Below are positions 12,301 to 23,530 of a stretch of 64,000 nt of DNA, piece after piece. The notes beneath the pieces were generated by a model. The model saw only the letters and a program-made list of their open reading frames with translations, ran no database searches and had not been told where the DNA came from. The translations under genes and the position numbers were made by a program. This DNA comes from Eutreptiella sp. 'Long Island Sound 2002' (Eukaryota > Euglenozoa > Euglenophyceae > Eutreptiales > Eutreptiaceae): the NCBI GenBank assembly GCA_964036045.1, contig OZ038390.1, forward strand, positions 2,693,238 to 2,757,237. The letters are read 5' to 3'. How positions within the stretch are numbered: position 1 is the first letter of the stretch; every line of letters begins with the position of its first letter.

Positions 12301-14692
12301 TGCCAGCACGCAGCGATGGCCCTCGTGGGTACACTCGTCCACCACCGCGCAACCTCCGTGCGCGCCGAGGTCACCAAGATGTTCTGGGAGATAGCCGGCG
12401 CGCACGGAATATGTCCCGAGGTGCAATACCCCGTCCCGGAGTTCGCAACTCTGGCGGGAGGCGACTGGGTCCACCGCATACCCCGGGCCCTGGCCGCCCT
12501 GGGAGTGGGGATGTACAATTCCATCGCGTGCCCCAGGGCGGTCCATGTCCAACTACAGTCCCCGCCGGGCAAAATCGTCACGCTGCGCACCGCCAAGCTG
12601 CGACACCGCGACACGTGCCGCCTGACGGTGCCACACACAACGCCGTGGCATGGGCACCACGGGCCATGCCACCCCTTCCCCGACAACGACGATCCGTGGC
12701 CGACGGCGGTGCGGGAGTGCCTCAACCAATCCGCCGATGAACACCTCCACTATTGCCGCCGTGAGCAGGAGCCCACCAACCAGCCCGGGTGGCGCGACGC
12801 CCTGGCCCACCTCTTCCACACCACCGGCACACGGGACCCCCGCCTGAGACTTGTCCACCCCACGAGGGCTAAGCAGGACGCCCACACCGGCCCACGGGTG
12901 ACCCCGGGCGGCCTGCACCTCCACGTCGGGGGCTACCGCCGCCGGGACGGCCTATCCCCCCCCACGCAGGGGGCAGCGTACAACCCGCCAGCAGCCCTCA
13001 TGTACATCCTCCGCGACGTACTCGCGGAAAGCGAGCACCAAGAGCCTAACGCGGACGTGGCGTGGCCAGAGCCCTTGCGCCCCCGGCCCCACGCGCCGAC
13101 GCCGTTGTGGTTGGTGACCACGGACGACCAATGCACCCAAGCGACGGGAAAAATGCAGCACCGGGCCGAGTGGGTAATAGTGCAAGTTGGGGCAGGCCAG
13201 CCCGAACCCCGTGGGCTCCCCCGTGGCACCGCCCTACTGGTGGCTACGGGGGTGCCGCACGACCCACACATGGCGGTACACGCGCTGGAGGACCAGCCGG
13301 AGGACACGGGACACCTGGTGGTGCACCAGCGCGGGGGCCCGGCGTGGCTCAAGGAACATGTGACGGCGCTACGGTCCTGGGCAAGCACGGTCGCCAGAGC
13401 AGAGATCCGGCTGCACAACCACCCGGCGATCAGCCCAGGCGACACCAGGGCGCTGAGCGTCGACCAACTGACCCCCAGCCACCCCGACGTCCGGTGGCAC
13501 TCCGCCGACCTCAACGCGGGGTGGCTCAGCCCCACCGGATACTACTGGATCCCGGAGGCCTGGGGACACACCTCCTCTGACGCGTCCGGGGGCGGACCCT
13601 GCAGACACGCCACCAGCGTCGCTCTCGCCGCCGACCTCACCCGCACGTGGGCGGTGGCCATCTCGGGCACGGTGCCCGACGGGGAGGGGGTGGCCACCTC
13701 CCTCCCCCTACAATACGGTGCCCACAGACCATGGGTCCAGACGGTGGACGCCGAAGTCATCCTCCACCTCCTGCGGCACGCAGATCGCGAACGAACCACG
13801 GGGGTCCCCGCGGGCGCAGCGAAGGTGGTCAACCAGATGCCCCTGAGGTGGCTCCGGGACGGCCTGTGCGCGCGGGGGCAACACGCCGGGCACCCGTTCT
13901 GGTACGTCCGAGCCACCTCGCACCACAGTGACGCCCTACTGCACAAGGCGCACTGGGCGGCGTCCCAGGACACCGTCTTGCAGAACACGCCCCCGGACCC
14001 TGGCCACGCCCAACTCATTGTCGCCGGCCGTAACGGCCATCTCGATCTACGGCCCCCCACGATACGGGTGCTCGGCGAGGTCGCGCAACGGGCGCAGACG
14101 GACCATGCGCTGACGCACCGGGGACACACACCTTTGGGCGCGGCCCACGCCACGGCCTACGTCCACGCCCGGGACCTCACCGCGGCGGCCACCAACCGCT
14201 GGGCGCTGCGGGCCCGAGACGGCCACACGCCGGTGCAGCGCAGGCTCCGCGTCCGGAAGGAGCGGCTCTCCGGCGTCGCCATCGTCCCACAACCGTGCCT
14301 TTTCTGCCGTGGCCCGGAGGAGACCCCGGTGCACATGCACGTGGGATGCACCCACTCACGGCTCCTCTGGCACCACTACCGCCAGGCGGTACACGAGGCG
14401 GCCCGCCACCTCCCACCTGGGGACAAGGCCCTGTGGGTGGCCTCGTGGCGCTCCGCAGGCGCCACGTGGACGGAGGTGTTCTGCTCCGGACTGGTGCCCG
14501 AGGACGCGGAGGCGCAGCTCCGCGCCATAACCCGATACGACCCGCCGGGAGGGACCCCGGTGGACGATTTCCTCCACCACATGCTCCGGCTGGGGGACTT
14601 CGCGTGGGAGCTTCGCAACCACCGGCTGGAGCAACTCCTCCGCGAGCCCCAGAGCGCAGCGGCCCGGGCGCACCAGTGGCTCACTGCGGCGG
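9391..14692 (+). CDS. LINE ORF2: APE endonuclease, reverse transcriptase, RNase H-like, CCHC (split by element D)
   Basis: The ATG at 9391 opens about 1767 codons before the D insertion. Endonuclease (residues ~1-270): N12 in SWNLRN, E60 in LQET, D185/N187 in GDTN and D264/H265 in SDHLPV are the expected catalytic positions of the APE/EEP fold, which nicks target DNA for target-primed reverse transcription. Reverse transcriptase (~560-880): KAPGP, DDYRPIAL, FDARKAFD, GVRQGN and YIDD at 795-798. An RNase H-like region (~1390-1520) keeps D (DASGGG ~1397), E (~1455) and D (~1514). A C-x2-C-x8-H-x4-C knuckle lies at ~1636-1653. The last codons of the contiguous frame (to 14709) are LTR sequence of element D. 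The true C-terminus continues at 47847. Confidence 0.93.
14688..14692. repeat. Target-site duplication GGCGG of element D, left copy
   Basis: GGCGG directly precedes the TGAAAG edge of element D here and directly follows its other edge at 47842-47846. Removing D and one copy restores an open LINE ORF2 frame. Confidence 0.92.
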
Positions 14693-15228
14693 TGAAAGTG
14701 CTGCCCTAGGTCGTGTATGGTGCCGGAGGGCTCAGGGCCGGCAAGACCGGGGGGGCAGGCACGCGAGGAGTCGACCTGAACGCTGCTGTTGGGCGTGGAA
14801 CCGGATACACGGACACCAACGGAGGCAAGAGCGGCGACAACGGAAGCAAGATCCATGCTGATTGTTATCCGGCAAAAAATCCCAGTCTATGAAGAAAATT
14901 GATGCGGATTATCCTAAGTACATCTGAGTGTCCATATCTGTCTGAAAAAAGATTTATATAAATCCGATTGTGAAAAAATATTTGGCCGATCTGGCTCGCG
15001 CACGCGCGTCAGCGGCAAATGGCGATTCCGGGTAAATGATCGGAACGCGGCGGATTTACGATGAATGGACCGCGGAATCAGATCCGGCACATCAGAAATA
15101 TATAGGTCTGATCCTGAGACTGAGCTGCGGGGCGGCGATTCCGCCGAAGCAGCGAAAATGGTCAAAATGTAGCCAATCTGGGGCAGATCTGTGAAAATCT
15201 GAGCAGATGGGGGTTAGTCGCACTTACA
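14693..15228 (-). repeat. 3' LTR of element D
   Basis: On the minus strand it begins TGTAAGTGCG and ends CAGCACTTTCA, the TG...CA termini shared with the LTRs at 28136, 38359, 47308, 51539 and 61773. It includes the gag ATG (minus strand, about 14856) and the first codons of gag, so on the minus strand a short frame runs out of the LTR into antisense LINE sequence. It differs from its partner LTR at about 15 bases plus two bases in an A-run. Confidence 0.93.
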
Positions 15229-15238
15229 CTCCCCCTCC
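15229..15238 (-). promoter_or_regulatory. Polypurine tract of element D
   Basis: On the minus strand this reads GGAGGGGGAG immediately before the LTR TG. It is the expected plus-strand primer site of an LTR retrotransposon and is identical to the tracts of A and C. Confidence 0.85.
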
Positions 15239-17098
15239 AAAAACACACTGGGGTGTGTTGCAACGTCAACGAAGAACGTAGTGCGGGTAAGTCCCAGAAA
15301 AAAATAGAAATGTAGCCTCGATGGGGCGAAAACTGCTTGATCTGACCTGACTTGGGCTGAATTGGCACTGAATCAGGATGGATGAACCTGAAATGAGACA
15401 GAATGAGGAGTGACGAACAGTCCTCCGTGCAGTAAAACATTAGGTTAAGTGCTAAAAAGCATGTAAACGTATCGAGAATCGATACCAAACCATGCCCTGG
15501 TTGAGAATGAGGTAGATTATTGATGGATTGAGTTGGAGAATCAAGAAATGGAGTGACATCTCGGCGCTCTGGCACAGTTTAGCTGTCGCGGGCACGCTAC
15601 GGTGTCCTCCACGTACTCTACATCGTGTTACTCCCGCTTTTCTCGTTCTGAAAAGTGCAGCATGTGCTTCAGATTTGACGCATCTGGTGGATGATCACAA
15701 GATTCAGCAAGATTGAGAATCAATTTGAGCAGAGATGAAGGAGATGAAACAATCACAGAGAGGGAAAACAAATACAAATGTAGTCTACAGGCCCTAAGTG
15801 AATCACAGAAGGTAGGGATGTTTTTCTGTTCACTTAGTTAGGCAAAGCCGTAAACAGATCTTCGAGGAATGGGAGGAGATGACAAGGAAATCAACCTAAA
15901 CTGTCCTAAAATGAGGAAAATGAGCAAAGATGAAGGTCAAATGAAGCGGAATGTCTAGAACTGAAACTACTAACACCTTCGTTTAGACTAGAGTTAATAT
16001 ATATTGTCGTTTATTCAGCTGACTTGTGCTTTCCGGCACGTTGGTTCGCGAGCATCCAACAGATTCCATGAAAATGTGGATCATGTGATGATGCATCATG
16101 ATGGGACATGCTGGCCCTGGATCCTTGGCATGTAACGCGCCGAAGGTTCGCTGAAGGCGCTTTACTGACGGTATATACCTGAGAGACACCGAATAGCCCT
16201 TTATTTACAGTGGCGGCGGTGTCAATTGACTTGGACAAGGCCCATCTTTCGATTGAGTCCCACAAGACACTTGGATTCACCATTTTCGACAGTTTCAGGT
16301 CGGATTGAGCTCACATTGGCGTGTGCCAAAAATACACAGAAGCTTACGGAAGCTCTGAGGTCCGAGAGGTTGCTGTTAGAAGTCCCTAGAGCTCCTATAT
16401 GAAGGTTGTCTGAACAATTGACGTCGGGGTTTTGCTGCAACAGTGCAAGAATGATGGACAAACCTGAGGAATTCAAGGTAAATTCAAGGAATCTGGATCT
16501 GAATCTGGACTTTGACTTCAGCATCACGGCAAATGAAGGTATGATCTGAGTTCCTGGCGTCGCATCTAGTGCAGCCAGTACTACAGGGGGTGCCTGTAGG
16601 GGTGAATGTCGCCGGCCGGCGTTTTTACTATGTACATTTGCTTCCATCTGCACGAGTAGCCAAATTCCAAAGATGCACGGACCAACAGAGACAAGATTAC
16701 CCCGAATCTGCCTGAATTAAGCCTGAGTTTGTTTTTTTCTAGACACGGCAGCACACTCCGTGGCTTTCGGCAGCGTATCTACGCCTTGTCTGCCGAACGG
16801 AGACCAAAGAAAAGTTGATTGACGTCAAATTATGAAACATTCGCAGTTCTCCACATCATGTAGTAATCAGAAAGAATGAACAGTGGATTGAGCAGAATGT
16901 GGTTTTTTCAAGTCGTCAGAACACTCACATTGGAATAAGTGGTCGACAGGGGCGAGGCTGGAGCTTTTGTAGGAGTTGGACATGCAAGGGTTTCGAACCT
17001 AAACCCTTGAGCCCTAGCGACGAGTGCCATGACGCCCTGGACTAGACGACTGTTACCCAGATTAGGGCGTCGGCGACTCAAGTCACGACGAGTCTCCC
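15239..17098 (-). other. 3' noncoding region of element D
   Basis: Between the pol stop and the PPT lies sequence alignable by eye to the ~1.64-kb noncoding regions of A (36715-38348) and C (60127-61762), but about 200 bases longer because of an insert at 16903-17096. No credible coding frame is present. Visible structure: an inverted repeat CTAAGTGAA/TTCACTTAG (15794-15802 with 15829-15837), a cluster of ATGATGCATCAT-type palindromes around 16085-16100, and a decayed ACACAC/GTGTGT hairpin next to the PPT. Confidence 0.8.
16903..17096 (-). mobile_element. Candidate tRNA-related SINE inserted in element D
   Basis: Elements A and C go directly from the pol stop to CCACATTCTGC; D has about 195 extra bases there. 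On the minus strand the insert contains GGTTCGAAACC, a match to the Pol III B-box consensus, about 55-60 bases after an A-box-like TAGTCCAGGGC. It ends in a short A-run (TTGAAAAAAC) at the junction. That layout fits a tRNA-derived SINE. No clear target duplication is visible, and about 10 bases present in A and C are missing at the site, so insertion with a small deletion is inferred. Confidence 0.5.
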
Positions 17099-20077
17099 TC
17101 AATTCGGCCAAGCATGAATACATGTGACCACCAACCTGTCTGGTGGGGCCCTCGTACGGCTTGGGCGCTGCAAATCAGCGGCCGAACTCGAAGCTTGGTC
17201 CTCATTTGGCTCCTGGGCTGGCCTGACCGCAGGAGGGGGGATCGACGGATCAGCCCTGGAATGTGGCTGCTGAGGGCCGTAAAAGGCTGGATCTCGATTC
17301 ACCACAGGTCTTTTTCCGTCGCTCTCCACCTGTCTGTCTGGTTTCGACAGACAGTCTGTCAGGAGTACGCCAATTTCGGGGTGCTTCTTGAGGAAGTCGA
17401 TGAACCCCTTGGTGTACCCATGGACAAAAGAATGGGCTGGTTCCCAGTTGTTGTGACTGGAATCAAAGCCCCTCCACTCACATAGAAATTCCCATTCGCC
17501 CTTTTCGTCACGTCTTGCTTCTAAAATCCTCTTGAGTTCGTACTTCTCCCCTTCGATGACCCGATCGGACAAAAATTTCGAAGTCCAAAAAAGGGGTTTA
17601 ACCCGATCCTTGGGGGAGGGGATCTCTCTCTTGAGGCGATCGCCCGAAACGTCAATTTCCCTGCTGACATCCACACGAATCCTCCACCTGTTCTCACCTA
17701 GACGCGCTGTAACAGCGAATGGCCCCTCCCACAAGGGAAGAAGCTTGTCATCTCCGTCCAGGGTGGTTTCGGATTTTCGAAGCCAAACTCGATCATCGAC
17801 TTCAAAATTGTGGGGGTTTTTTCGGCCTTGATTCTGGACCCAAAGCCAGTCAGCTTGATGCTTATCGATTAATTTCGATACAGTTTTTTCTGCTCGTTGG
17901 ATTTCGTCCAAAAACAACGAAGCATCTTTACAAGGGCGAGGATTATTCAACGGCATGTTTCACCAACACTTCTTTCGTCCAAAGACAATTTCATTTGGAG
18001 AAAGGCCATGGTACAAAGGCGTGTTGTGGTAACGGCGAAGCAATGCGAAGAGAACTTCAAGCCAATGGAAGTCTTTCTCACTGGCGAGCTCCTTACGAAG
18101 CATATTTTTTATAGAGCGGCCGGCTCCTTCGCCAGGCAGCGCTCGATGTGAGTGGATCTCGCATCTCAGGTGGTGGATTCCAAGGCGAGCACATAATTCC
18201 TTCCACCATTCGGAGGTGTACTCTTTGCCTGAGTCCGTAACCACCTCGGATGGGACGTCCCAACCTCCCATCCAGGTCTGCGCGCACCATTTGGCGGCAG
18301 CCTTGCCAGTCATTGACTCGATGTTGCAAGGCAACACCTGAATGTAGCCAGAATGACGGCATTGTATAGAGAGCACTCCATTGACCTTTTTGTTGGTCCA
18401 ATGGCACTCTTCGTCGTCGAGTTCACCAAGATGGAAAAAATCCCTGGTGACTCTGTTAAAGAGGCGCTCCGGAATAGGATGTGGCCTCAGATGGCCGTGC
18501 TTCTTCGCGCTGGGTGGCGTCGCGACAGCACATTGGGCACATCTGGCGGCTACTTTCATACAATGAGTATATAGCCTTGAGCCGAACAACCTATGTTTGA
18601 TCATCGACCATAATCTACGGCCATGTGCGTGGGGGGACTCCCATTTGTGCCATGAGTTTAACACTCGGGGGGCCAGGGCGTCTGGTACGCACAATTTACC
18701 CTCCATCCACAGCTTCCCCCCATCCAACGAATATTCAGAAAAATTTCCATCCTTGTGAGCATCTTTGGATTTGAGATTCTCAAAGACCTCTTTAAACATG
18801 GAATCATGCACATACTCGTTCGTCCAGTCACAGATGATAAGGGAATCTTTTGGCAGGGGTGGAGTTTTGGCCGGATCTCGACGCTTAATGCCCTGGATCA
18901 ACCGAAATCCACTTACTGGTCGGGTATACTCAAACCGTTTCACACTCCCTGAGGAGGGATTGGTGACTTTCTCCACGACTTTCAGTGATTTGGTTATAAT
19001 CTCATGAGCATGCGCCGGATCTGAAAAGGCCGTGATGTCATGACACGGTAATGCATGCTGTTTAACAGAGCATTGCATGCATTCACGTCGAATGAGCTTT
19101 TTTTCCTCTTGATCCCACTCGATTACGACGTGGCGGTCCTGCTCCGTACCATGGATGTTGGTACTTTGCAGCCCCTCTGAAGCGGGGTAAGCCCATCGGC
19201 TCAGAGCATCCGCTACCGTGTTGTGTTTTCCAGGCAAATACGACACATGGAGGTCAAACAAACTGAGAAATTCGTGCCATCTGGCCCGTCGACCAGCTGG
19301 GCTCGCGACAGTATCAATGTGTTCGGTGGCCCAATACTCCAGAGATCGATGATCCGTTAGGACCTCGACTCGGTTGGTGCCAACCCACGATTGGTACTTC
19401 TTCAGAGCGCAGATTATGGCATACGTCTCTTGCTCACGCGGTGACCATTGCATCTGGCGTGGAGCTAGCTTCCGCGACCAAAATGCAAGAGGGTAATGAT
19501 CACCTGTGGCTTCATCAACCTGTTCAAGGACAGCTCCGATCGCGTACCTAGAGGCGTCGGTTCTTATGTAGAAGGGTCGGTCGAATTTCGGCACATGCAA
19601 CGTGGCGACTTCGCAGAGGGCCGCCTTCAAGTGATGGAAAGCCTCCTCGCACTCGTCAGTCCACTTGACACGAACCTTTGAACCTGCCTTGCCCGCATCT
19701 CTCCCTACCTTAAATAGTTCAGTGAGGGGGGCAGCAAATTTGGCATAATTCGGCACAAAAGTGTGGTAAAAATTGCAACAACCCAGGAATCCTCTCAATT
19801 CCGTGATCGTCTCAGGGCGCTTCCACTTCTGAATAGCGACGAGCTTCCCTGGACTGGGTCGTCGGGTGCCATTCTCAAGGAGAGAACCACTAAATTCGAC
19901 TGATTTTAAAAATAATTTTCCCTTCTTTGGCCCACAAATCAGCTGATTGGCATCAAGAATGTCCAAAACCTGGTTCAGCTCCTTTTCATGTAGGGCCACC
20001 AGCTCGGCTTCGGTCAGTCCCTCCCCCTCTGTCGCGATGATTATGTCATCTATGTACACACTCACGAAGGCACGAAG
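17099..20077 (-). pseudogene. pol: Element D pol, 3' part: RT palm, RNase H, integrase, chromodomain
   Basis: Read on the minus strand from the element B insertion, this starts just before the RT box YIDD and continues through RNase H (TDAS, TDHRSLEYW, ADALSRW), the integrase zinc region (HC...CAQC), the catalytic core (DFF, VTDSGKEY, PGEGAGRS), a GPY/F module (GPFAVTARLGENRWRIR) and a C-terminal chromodomain, to the TGA at 17099-17101. A TGA at 17960-17962 replaces the second Trp codon of the KKCWW motif kept in A and C, truncating integrase before the chromodomain. Together with the B insertion and the frameshifts in the other half, the gene is not functional. Confidence 0.93.
20073..20077. 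repeat. Target-site duplication CGAAG of element B, left copy
   Basis: CGAAG precedes the B LTR here and follows the other B LTR at 42231-42235. The uninterrupted site in A and C (CTTCGTGCC on their coding strand) shows one copy. Confidence 0.9.
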
Positions 20078-20875
20078 AGTAAGAAAAAGTGCTTTTCCAT
20101 TGCTTTGAGGCATACTCTAGTTGTATTAGGGATGCACTGAGCATCCATGCATTTTTATCTTAGTATTGGTCCAACCAAAAGTGGTGATAACACATTTTGA
20201 CCTATGGAACCAAACACCCAATCAGGATATGGAGTGGACCCCTTAATCCCCTTTCAATGTGAAGTAAAACATCTTTTCCTGAGTTGACTGAGCACTGACA
20301 TACCTAAGGTAGAGCCTATGAATTTATCTATGTTTTTCCATGAATACTTATCTGCCCTAGTGGTATGCACCATAGGGGGCTAGGCACCTCTTTTTGAGAG
20401 GTCTTGGGTTCAATTCGTGGTCAGCCTAGCTTAGTAGGAAGATCCCCTGTGACATGGCAGTGACCTCATCGCCACATACCATGCCACCTCAGCACATATG
20501 GGACCCAAAACAAAGAGTGCACATCTCCTAAGATGGCACTATGGAGAGAGAGTGATCCTGAGGCAGTTTTCTAACTCTTTTCCTAAAACATTTCAGCTAT
20601 CTTTGTGAATATGCATTCATTTGTGACCTGAGCTGTAGTTTCTGTGAATATCTAATCATCTTTCACTGTTTACACTGCAGCGCTTCATGCTTTGATCCTG
20701 AATTACCTTCTCCTTGCATACTTTTGGCTTGGGCTATCCTGGATTGACTTGCCTTTACTGTATTTCAACAAACAAAAGTTTTTCATCATCCAAAACAAGC
20801 AGCAGGACACCCTACAGCAACAACAAGCAGCAGGAGAAGCAAAAACACAGTGCTGAAAACACTATAAACTTTTCT
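20078..20875 (+). repeat. 5' LTR of element B
   Basis: It begins AGTAAGAAAAAG and ends AAACTTTTCT, so the terminal dinucleotides are AG and CT rather than TG and CA. The ends form a short imperfect inverted repeat. The 5-bp duplication fixes both edges. An internal tRNA-like segment lies at about 20353-20417. Confidence 0.92.
20353..20425 (+). other. tRNA-like Pol III promoter motif inside the B LTR (left copy)
   Basis: TGCCCTAGTGG resembles an A box (consensus TRGCNNAGTGG, one mismatch). GGTTCAATTCG starts 54 bases later and resembles a B box (GGTTCRANNCC). The right LTR keeps a better version at 41708-41772, where the B box is GGTTCAATTCC and a T-arm-like stem of five pairs, two of them wobbles, can form. 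It could be a SINE or tRNA fragment captured by the LTR, or an intrinsic promoter. It is not an intact tRNA gene: no complete cloverleaf is seen. Confidence 0.5.
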
Positions 20876-20887
20876 GGTAGCAAGAGG
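20875..20887 (+). promoter_or_regulatory. Primer binding site of element B
   Basis: TGGTAGCAAGAGG lies at the LTR edge, its first T being the last base of the LTR. It starts with TGG as expected for pairing to a tRNA CCA end and resembles the initiator-Met-type PBS of A/C/D with one extra A. The primer tRNA is not certain. Confidence 0.65.
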
Positions 20888-20973
20888 CAGCCTGTCTCTG
20901 TGCACCGGCAGCGACCTCGCGCCGTACAACCAGTGCTCCGAGCAGGCAAACATAAGCAGAAAGGTGGATTAAG

Positions 20974-23472
20974 ATGGACCCAGGAAGAGTGGACGCCGAC
21001 GTGCAGACAGCGCCAGCGCCTGAGGCACCGGCAAGGCCGGCGCCTGGCACTGTACCTTCGGTGGAGCCCTTACATGGGCCAGTGGATACGGCGGAGGACT
21101 CCCTGGATGGCCTCCAGACGGCCTTCGGGGCCCTGACGGTCGAGGAAGTGGTCTCTCAGCCTCAGCCTGCGAAGAGGAAGAGAGAGAACGAGAGCGAGAA
21201 GGATGCTGGAGGAGAAGCAGACGAAGGAGAGGAACAAGGGCAAGACCTGACGAGTATCCCTACCTTCGAAGGCGCACCAAGCGCTTCTGGCCTCCCTGCA
21301 TCACCCTCTCCCATAACCACCACACTCCCAGCTGCCGCAACATCCACTTCCACAACCAACCCGCCTATGGCAGAGGGCACAGGCTTTACTGGCATGCCTC
21401 ACTACCCCGCCTATGGCATGGGCCCACCTACCACTGCGCTCCTTGAGGCAACTACTGCCAGTGAGCCGGTGGCTTCCAGCTCTGCGCCGCGATGGTATGC
21501 GGCTGACCATCCCCATCCACTCCACGCCACTGGAACCTACATGGAAGTTCCTGGGTATGCTCCTGGGTATGCACCTGGGTATGCACCCTTGAGTGGGTTG
21601 AGGAAAGGACCAGAGTCTCTGGGTGGCAGGAGTAGAGGATCGGGAAGATCCTCCAACAGGTCCCTGACGCGGTCGGAGATCAACGAGGTGCTCCGAGGAG
21701 CCACTTCGCAAATCGTGAGCGACCTCACGCAAGAGATCAGGGAGAAACTGCAGCCCCTGATGATCCCGTCCCATGCGTCACCTACGACGGTGGGAATGTC
21801 ACCCCACCGAGTACAGGCTAACCACCTGGCGGCAGGGTTGACAAATACCCTGGGGAGCCTGAGGAGCCGACCGATGCCGACTCCTGCAGCAGTACCGAGA
21901 AGTCCATTCGTCCCGAGAACGGCCCAGCCGCCCTACAGCCAGGTGACGAACTCGACGAGGGCCGAGCTGGACCGGCTGGGGCTGACAGCCCTAAGGGCAA
22001 TGGTGGACGTGGAGCCTTATGGCTCCAGTGATCTTTGCGGAGACCCCTCCAACGACGAGCCGCCGTCGATGAACTCTTCTTCGCCCTCAGACGACGAGGA
22101 CCCTGAGGACCCCGAGGACCCCAAGGGTAAGAAGAAGAAGAAGAAGAAGAAGAAGACCCGACGCCCTGAAGGACGCCGAGCTCAGGAGGCGAAGGCTATT
22201 GCCACCTCCAAGATAGTGGTGAACCTGCCTGAGTTCACAGGCAAGGACCTCAGCGAGTTCGCTGAGAACTTTGGCCGGTTCCTACGACTGACCGGCCAAA
22301 CCCACGCGAGTGGGCGAGTGAAGTGCGATCTGCTCCTGCAGTGCTGCAAGACCAAGTACCTGGAGAAGCAGGTCAGGCAGATCGTCACAAACTCCGCCAC
22401 CTTTGCCGACGTGTTGGTTGCCCTGGAGAGGCAGTACCCGACCTACGAGACCGACCTCTCCATCAGGGCCGAGATCCAGAACCTGCCCGTGCTGCCCAAC
22501 AACCCCAAACCTGGCAGGGCCTCCGAGCTGTTGGCGGACTTGGATCACTGGGCTGGACGACTGACGCCCGGTTCCTACAGCAGCGACGACCTGCTGTTCT
22601 GGTTGTGCGCCAAACTCCCCCGAGAGCTATAGGACGAGTGCCGTCTGACGGCTGAGCGCAAGGCTAGATCCCTCCGCTACGAGGATCTATGCGTGCTGCT
22701 CCTGGAGATGGCGCTGGAGAAGGAGAGCGACCAGCACCTGAACAACTACCGTCCTGGTGGAGGTTCTGGAGGCAAAGGGTACGAAGGCTCCCGACCTGGG
22801 CAGGGGACTACCCCCAAACACGCCCACGCCCGCCTAATGGAGAACGTGAAGGAGCTATTCTGGTGTGATGCCAGGGATGAGCAGGGCCACCTGCAGCACG
22901 CCTCTGACTGCGAGCAGCGAGACTGCTTCGTTGTCCAGGGGAAGCAGCAGGAGAAGATCACCGGCGCCAAAGTGAAGCTGCCGGATCATTACCGCTGCAC
23001 CATCACGTGTGCATTCTGCGGTAAGCGGAAGCACTACGAGGATGAGTGCTACCATAAGCAACGCCTATCGGCGAAGCTTAAGGGGGAAGATCCTGGCAAA
23101 AGCTCAGGCAAAGGTGGAGGCAAGGCCAAAGGCAACGACTCCGGCAAGGGCAAGTCGAAAGGACGTGGTCAAGGTGGTCAAGACAAGGGTCAAGGTGGAC
23201 GAGGAGGAGGCGGTAACCGCCAGAACGACAACAAGAACAAGGACAAGAACGGAGGTAACCCCAACCCTAATCCAGGGGGGAACTCCGAGCCCTCAGGAGG
23301 GCAGTCTGGACCTCCCACACGCTCACAGACGCAGGCCCAGCAAGAACAAGGAGCCAAGCGTGAGCATGAAGGTGGTGATGACGGCAACGCCAAGAAGAGA
23401 AGCCGTTTCATGAGGATGGCCCGCAAATTGCGGAACAAGGGGTTCGAGGTGACCTATCCCGCGGAATTCTGA
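20974..23472 (+). pseudogene. gag: Element B gag (capsid, CCHC nucleocapsid) with one internal TAG
   Basis: The ATG at 20974 opens a frame of 832 codons that runs to TGA at 23470-23472 with a single in-frame TAG at 22630-22632. The first ~380 residues are Pro/Ser/Glu-rich with three GYAPGYAP-type repeats (about 21556-21590) and a poly-Lys run (22132-22154). A capsid-like segment follows (LPEFTGKDLSEFAENFGRFL onward, about 22219-22700). Downstream is a CCHC knuckle C-x2-C-x4-H-x4-C at about 23010-23052 and a Gly/Lys/Asn-rich basic tail. Gag would form the particle and package RNA. The TAG falls between the capsid and the knuckle, so without suppression the product lacks nucleocapsid. Confidence 0.88.
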
Positions 23473-23530
23473 CGGGGACGCTCTGGTGGCACCCAAGACC
23501 TGGTGTTTTGGGTACGTATCCGACTAGGGG
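23470..23530 (+). promoter_or_regulatory. Element B gag/pol boundary: single in-frame TGA
   Basis: Gag and pol are in the same frame with one TGA between them, followed by CGG. No ATG occurs at the start of pol. UGA followed by C is known as the leakiest stop context. A possible 6-bp stem ACCCAA/TTGGGT begins 17 bases downstream. Readthrough is inferred, with weaker structural support than in A/C/D. Confidence 0.5.

Larger units (their letters stand above)
5591..14692 (+). mobile_element. GC-rich non-LTR retrotransposon (LINE), left segment
   Basis: This is the body of an APE-type LINE: an ORF1 region (5717-9378) followed by ORF2 with endonuclease, reverse transcriptase, RNase H-like and CCHC modules. 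It is interrupted at 14692 by Ty3 element D. The direct repeat GGCGG at 14688-14692 and 47842-47846 marks the target duplication, and the LINE resumes at 47847 in the same reading frame. Base composition is strikingly GC-rich compared with the Ty3 elements. The upstream ~212-bp array probably belongs to the element as its 5' region. Clade is not assigned; the RT active-site box is YIDD rather than the usual F/YADD of LINEs. Confidence 0.9.

Noticed and set aside
10542-14684. Long minus-strand and alternative-frame ORFs opposite LINE ORF2
   Set aside because: They are shadows of a strongly supported plus-strand ORF2 in GC-rich DNA; no motif supports them.
14356-14856. Minus-strand frame from the D 3' LTR leader into antisense LINE
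   Set aside because: It has the LTR start codon but the rest is antisense of ORF2; unlike the chromodomain fusion it joins no real protein segment.
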